From Sanghuangporus weigelae (taxonomy: Eukaryota > Basidiomycota > Agaricomycetes > Hymenochaetales > Hymenochaetaceae): a DNA stretch of 64,000 nucleotides. The number at the start of each line of letters is the position of its first letter. Position 1 is the stretch's first letter. The stretch lies in assembly GCA_033182465.1 (NCBI GenBank), contig CP137328.1, positions 372,001 to 436,000 on the forward strand, read 5' to 3'. The position numbers and the translations under genes were made by a program. Positions 59,432 to 64,000 of this stretch are shown in pieces. The notes under the pieces were generated by a model. That model was not told the origin of the DNA and did not search any database. It saw only the letters and a program-made list of their open reading frames with translations.

Positions 59432-60753
59432 GTTAGTCGGAATAGCTCCAGCCGGAACGGTCGGGGTAAACTATCGGAAGGGTGGGATGTAAATGAGCAT
59501 CTAGGTCTGTACTCCTACGACCGAGCAATGGGAATCTATCTAAAAGGGAAGAAGGGGGGAGCAAATACATGTAGGCAAGATGTGATACTCAATGGTTGTC
59601 TAGGGAGACCAATCTGGACATGCTGCGGTGAACCAAGTGAATACTTCGGCGACTTGATCACTTCAGAGATGAGCTGACAGAGGAAGAAGACAAGCTAAGA
59701 GTATCTGAGTCACCCCTGGGACGTCTGGACTAGTCTAGACAAGGAAGACGAGGCACCCAAAGTGGGTACTACGACTTTCTATGAATGACAGAGTTGGTCG
59801 GGATGGTCTGAGAGCCTTCAGAACAGAAGATGTGTGCACTGAATAGATCTCTGGTATTTGCTATCTGAAAACTACGACATCTGGGTGGGTTTTATAGACT
59901 ATGGGGGTCCAAAACATGTACAAAACAAGTGATCTAGGTCTGGGGGAGGATTGTGACAAGACATGAGATGAAACACAATAAAACTACAACAAGGAGTGTG
60001 AAACCGACAAGACATAAGTCTAGTGGACTACAGGAAACTGTGAAACAAGATGAAATCATAACAAGGAGTGTGAAACTGACATGATAAGGGTCAGGTGGAC
60101 TGCAAGGAACTGTGAAACAATATGAAAACTGTCCAGGAAGGGTCCTCTGAACAGTGCACTCAAGTTGGCGAACAAACCGGACGGAGTGATCAAACGGATG
60201 TACCAATCAGCAAACTCTGATCGGAAGTTCAAACCTTGGAGGCCACTTCGGTAATGTCCAAACAACAGAGCACACCTCGTGGAATGTCTAGGGTGAAGGT
60301 ACGCGACCGTTTGGTACCTCAAAACAGGTTGGAACAGTCCCTGGCAGTGTGAAACACTGATGAAAAGGCCTAGGGTCCCTTCAGGAGTCTGGGTCCAGGC
60401 CTCGGAGTGCCGATATCCGCTTGGATGACTAAAGTGGTGGTTGGCGAGTGGTAGTGTGACAAAGTATGGACAACGAAATATGGCATGGCACCTATGGCGC
60501 AGTATTAGCGGGTCTTCGGGGTCTCGGAATGTGACATATGTGCAGAGGAAGGTGAAATGGCGTGAAACGAAATATGTACAAAGTCTCAGGCGCATCCTAA
60601 GGTATGGCGGAGCACTTGGAAGGATTGAATTGAGTCGTATATACTCCTCACGACTGTTGGAGTCACTCAGGCAGCTGATACACCAGTGTGTTGGACACTG
60701 GTGAAGTATGTACAATACTTGTCCGCTGACGCATAAAATAGCAGTGTGCGCTA
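59432..60753 (-). mobile_element. LTR-like element family 2, copy D (partial)
   Basis: A third reverse-oriented fossil copy directly after copy C, ending with the reverse of TGTAGCGCAC at 60753. It begins inside the family sequence rather than at its terminus. It is similar to copies A and C throughout its length. Together B-D look like a head-to-tail array generated by recombination between copies. Confidence 0.55.
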
Positions 60754-60857
60754 CAACAGTACAAGCAATGAAGGCGGACTGATTAAGGAATACATAGTGG
60801 TACACATGATCTTCAGAAAACACAAAGAGGAAATTCGCCTAGCCGTGATGTCGTTAG

Positions 60858-62179
60858 CGTTGAAGAGTAAGACTAAAGCTTGGGAGCGTACGAAGTCGTT
60901 ACGACCAGTTCTGCGGTATTCCGACTGGTTTCGCCCGGTTCCGACTGGTTTCGCTGGAGCGAGGGGACTTAGCAAGAACGCCATAGTCTAAATGGCACGT
61001 GCACCGTTCCGTGATCGGCCATCATATAAGACACGGCGGAAGAATCACGCGACGATCCTACACGCGTCAATCACAAGTCTCCGGATCCCGGATCCGTACT
61101 CCTGACAAAGAGATTTGACCCTGCAGCGTCGTCCACAGTCCCTCTCCCATTCAAAACGTCACAGATTTGCCCTGTAAGGCTAGCCGAGGTCTTTCCAAGT
61201 CTTTTCCCCAAGTTCCGACTCGTTCCGCTCAAAGACACCCGGTTCTGAAGGCTTCGCTTATGATCTCACCTTTCTATATGCGTCCCGTTTATTTCTTTAT
61301 GCTCTCGTTCCGACCATGCTTAGTATTGTTTCTTTCTGTTTTATGTGTCCCTTAACCATTCATATGCGCCCCTCTCCATGGTGGATAAGTGATATGCGTT
61401 CCCCTTTTTCTTATGGCTTATGTTTTCTGACCGATGGGAGGCTCAGTTTGGACGCTTAGTATAAATTTAGCACGACTCTCATAGTGGAGAGGGGAGAGTT
61501 CTCACACCGTCTCTAGTCCCCCAGCTTCGAGTTCTTCTTGTTCGTAGAAAACTCTCTCGTCTCAAAAGCATAATATATGATATTTCGTGTTCTGTACAGT
61601 CGATCGGTGACCTCTCTTCGCAGCAGAGCCGTTCGTACGTTCGTATAGTTCGCCTGGTTCGTATAAAGGACCCATCCTGTCTCTGTCATCCGGATCGAAA
61701 CTTCATTGCGTGTTCCGATTGGTTTCGCTGGTTTCGCTCGTAACCCAGTTACTTAGCGTGCCGCGTGCTTTCGGTCTCGTAACACCTTCCCCTCTCCACT
61801 GTCGTCGGAAAAGGACACCATATTATCCCTTTCCATCACCGTAAAGTCCCTCCGTCTCTTGTATCACGTTAAGGTCGCTCAGTTACCGTCCCCGTCCTTC
61901 ATATCACGTTTCGAATCGTTACGCCGCGTTCCGACACTTTAGACTCCGAGTGAGATCAGCTGCCGTCGCTTCCCAGTGTGTTAGCACGGTCGATTAGTCA
62001 TGTTCGAGTTGGTGGTTCGACTAGCGTAGCCTTAGTTAGATTAATTTTCGTGCCTTGGGTAAGTCGGCTTTAGTCCAGAGCTCGCAGTTGAGCCGGAGAG
62101 TCGATTTAGCCTTTGCACCGCCACCATCAATCTCGGGAGAAGCCCATCCTCGGAATCCTTCCTTGAGCGCTTCCCACGC
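60858..62179 (+). repeat. Long direct repeat R2, copy 2 (left part)
   Basis: Matches 54676-56013 almost throughout. It is interrupted at 62180 by the family 1 LTR-like copy and resumes at 63963, then runs off the right edge; the equivalent site in copy 1 is between 56013 and 56014. Confidence 0.78.
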
Positions 62180-63962
62180 TGTCGGTTGGCGGTGTCGTAT
62201 CTGAAGGTGCTACAGATGTCCGTCCTACTAAGGGTGCTGAATGTATGAAGGAACCTCCAAAAATGGGATGCCGACGCTATCAGACTCTCAAAGACCTACT
62301 ACCCGGCAGGTGCCAGGAACCGTTGGAGACGTAATGGATGGGTCTAAGGATGCCGCTGGATAAAGGGAATAGGATAACAGGGCCGCCGCTCAAAAGGGGG
62401 GATCACAAGAGGCTGCCGACGTGGTATAAACTCGGCCACAGGAAGGTATGAAGCGTATAAGATGAATATAAAGGATAAAATGGAGTGAGTGGCTGGAGAA
62501 GGCGCCGCTGGGTCGTCTGATAGGATGCCTGGGTCGCCGGATGGCCGCCGACGTCGAATAGAGGGGTGCCGGACTGAGGGGGAGGCCGCAGGAATCCGCC
62601 GCAGTAGCGTAAACACGATAGATGAAAGGAAAAGACCGTATAAGATCAATATATAGAATAAACTGGAGTGAAAGGCTGGAAAGGACACAGAAGGGGAGTC
62701 TGATGAGAAGCCTGGGTCGCCGAAGGGTCGCCGACGTTGAATAGAGGGGCGCCGGATCACTGAACGTCAGAGCGGCAGAGGCGTACCGGAGGCGGCGAAG
62801 GCAAGTAGAATGTGGAGTCAAACAAGAGGAGATGTCAAGGATAGTATATAGTCAAGGGGGAGGCTCAGTACATGAGGGGAGACTCAGAGTGAGGGATATC
62901 TCGAACTCTGGCGCTCGGTCTGGTACATGCTCTTGGAATCCTTGCTAGGCTTGGAATCCTTGCTAGGCTTGGAATCCTTTTTTCTACAAGCTAGTATAAG
63001 CTCTATATATACTCTACTGCTGTCGCCAACACATCCTACTGTCTGACAACATCTCCTGAGTCATCTGGGTCGCCAAGGGCCGCTGCCGGAGCGCCCAGGT
63101 GAAATCTGAGAGCGGCAACGTGAGGGGGGCGTCCAATAGCATGGAATATCGAGTATCTGCAATAATACGGGCGCCAGCGGAGTTGGGCTTGGCGGCGCGA
63201 GTCGGTGGCTTGGCACGCCGATGTACCACATGCCTACCTTCCATACATAGTCTAATGGGGGCCGCCGCGTTGGGGGGAAGTCGGGAAACATCGGAACCGA
63301 TGATCGGAGGCTGATATCGCGTATATAAGACAAAGGGTGCATCAGCCGATGTCCCTGAGGTGTCCGATGCATCGGCGGCACTCAATACAGAGTGTGGGCG
63401 ATCCCTAGTGACTAATATGAGTGGCCGGAGCGGCAGTGCTGTGGGGGACTGCCGGACTGGTGGCAGATACATCGTAATGAGGCATGTAAGCACATATGAC
63501 AATATATAGCTCCCTAGACAATGGGGGACTGCTTGGTAAGCTGTAGGAGGCGTCGGCGAGGGTACCTGAGGATGTCTGAGTGTCCGCCGCATTGATCGGC
63601 GCCAAGGGGGGCCAACTCGGAGGCATCCAGAGTCGCTGCACGGCTGTACGTATGGTAAATCATAAGATCGGCGGCACGTAGTCACTGAGGGATGTGTCCT
63701 ATAGTGCCTGGTGCTGGGTAGGAGCTGTCGGCGGACCTGTCTGAGTGTCGGGGAGCCATCGGCGGATCAATTTGGGTCATAGGAGGGCGCCGCAGTACAG
63801 TACGTGTGCTGGAATCAATGGATACGTGCTCAAATGATGTCCCGAGTGCAATAGGAGTGTGCCCTCACACTCTCAGGTGTCGGCAGTGCTGGGATATGGT
63901 ATCTGCAGTAAGAGGGAGCCATAGTATGAGTGTACTGGCACAGGAGGAGCCAGTGCGCTACA
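62180..63962 (-). mobile_element. LTR-like element family 1, solo copy (minus)
   Basis: Fossil LTR-type sequence of 1783 bp, the reverse-oriented partner of 49347-51164, starting on the plus strand TGTCGG and ending GCGCTACA. The 4-bp duplication ACGC flanks it (62176-62179 and 63963-63966). The uninterrupted target is visible at 56010-56013 in the other R2 copy, so the insertion is directly demonstrated. No coding interior, hence read as a solo LTR; close similarity to the other copy suggests youth. Confidence 0.78.
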
Positions 63963-64000
63963 ACGCGTTCCTCAGCCCTCATACAACCCTTCTCTCGTAT
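63963..64000 (+). repeat. Long direct repeat R2, copy 2 (right part, cut by window edge)
   Basis: Continues the match to 56010-56045 after the LTR-like insertion. Whether a second transposase follows lies outside the window. Confidence 0.7.

Noticed and set aside
60056-60823. 255-codon minus-strand frame
   Set aside because: It runs through LTR-like copy D and has no recognisable domain. Similar frames occur in the other copies only as far as they share sequence.

Overview
The window looks like a chromosome segment of a basidiomycete mushroom-forming fungus (Agaricomycetes). The coding regions are cut by many introns of about 45-75 bases with GT...AG ends. Several families present are typical of that class: DUF6533-type multi-pass membrane proteins, a CAECRR-type Zn2Cys6 regulator and a WOPR (Gti1/Pac2) regulator. 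No bacterial-type gene organisation is visible.

Positions 1-47107 are the gene-bearing part. In order they hold: glycogen synthase (minus, running off the left edge); two related DUF6533-like membrane protein genes (minus), the second split by a 1082-bp perfect foldback element; an S9 prolyl-oligopeptidase-family peptidase (plus); a TMEM19/DUF92 membrane protein (minus) divergent from the GTPase GPN1/NPA3 (plus); a third DUF6533-like gene (plus); a damaged HNH-type gene (minus) divergent from ornithine carbamoyltransferase (plus); a fourth DUF6533 gene (minus); a Zn2Cys6 regulator (minus); a WOPR regulator (minus); a gene-poor stretch with a degenerate gene, one small candidate gene and a hAT-type MITE; the exosome subunit RRP45 (plus); an F-box-like protein (plus); and a SNG1/DUF3533 membrane protein (minus).

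From about 47.3 kb to the right edge the sequence is a nested repeat block. It holds a pogo-like MITE, two 1.8-kb LTR-like copies in opposite orientation (each with 4-bp target duplications), at least four whole or partial copies of a second 1.4-kb LTR-like family placed on both sides of a Tc1-type transposase, and a 1.3-kb direct repeat whose second copy is interrupted by one of the LTR-like copies. I see no host gene there.

The genes form no pathway cluster: storage carbohydrate, arginine synthesis, RNA processing and RNA polymerase assembly functions are interspersed. The most unusual features are the foldback insertion in the third codon of a membrane protein gene, the two possible ends of ornithine carbamoyltransferase, and the mirrored layout of repeats around the Tc1 transposase. 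Exon limits were worked out by eye from splice signals and frame; where I could not close a gene model I say so.
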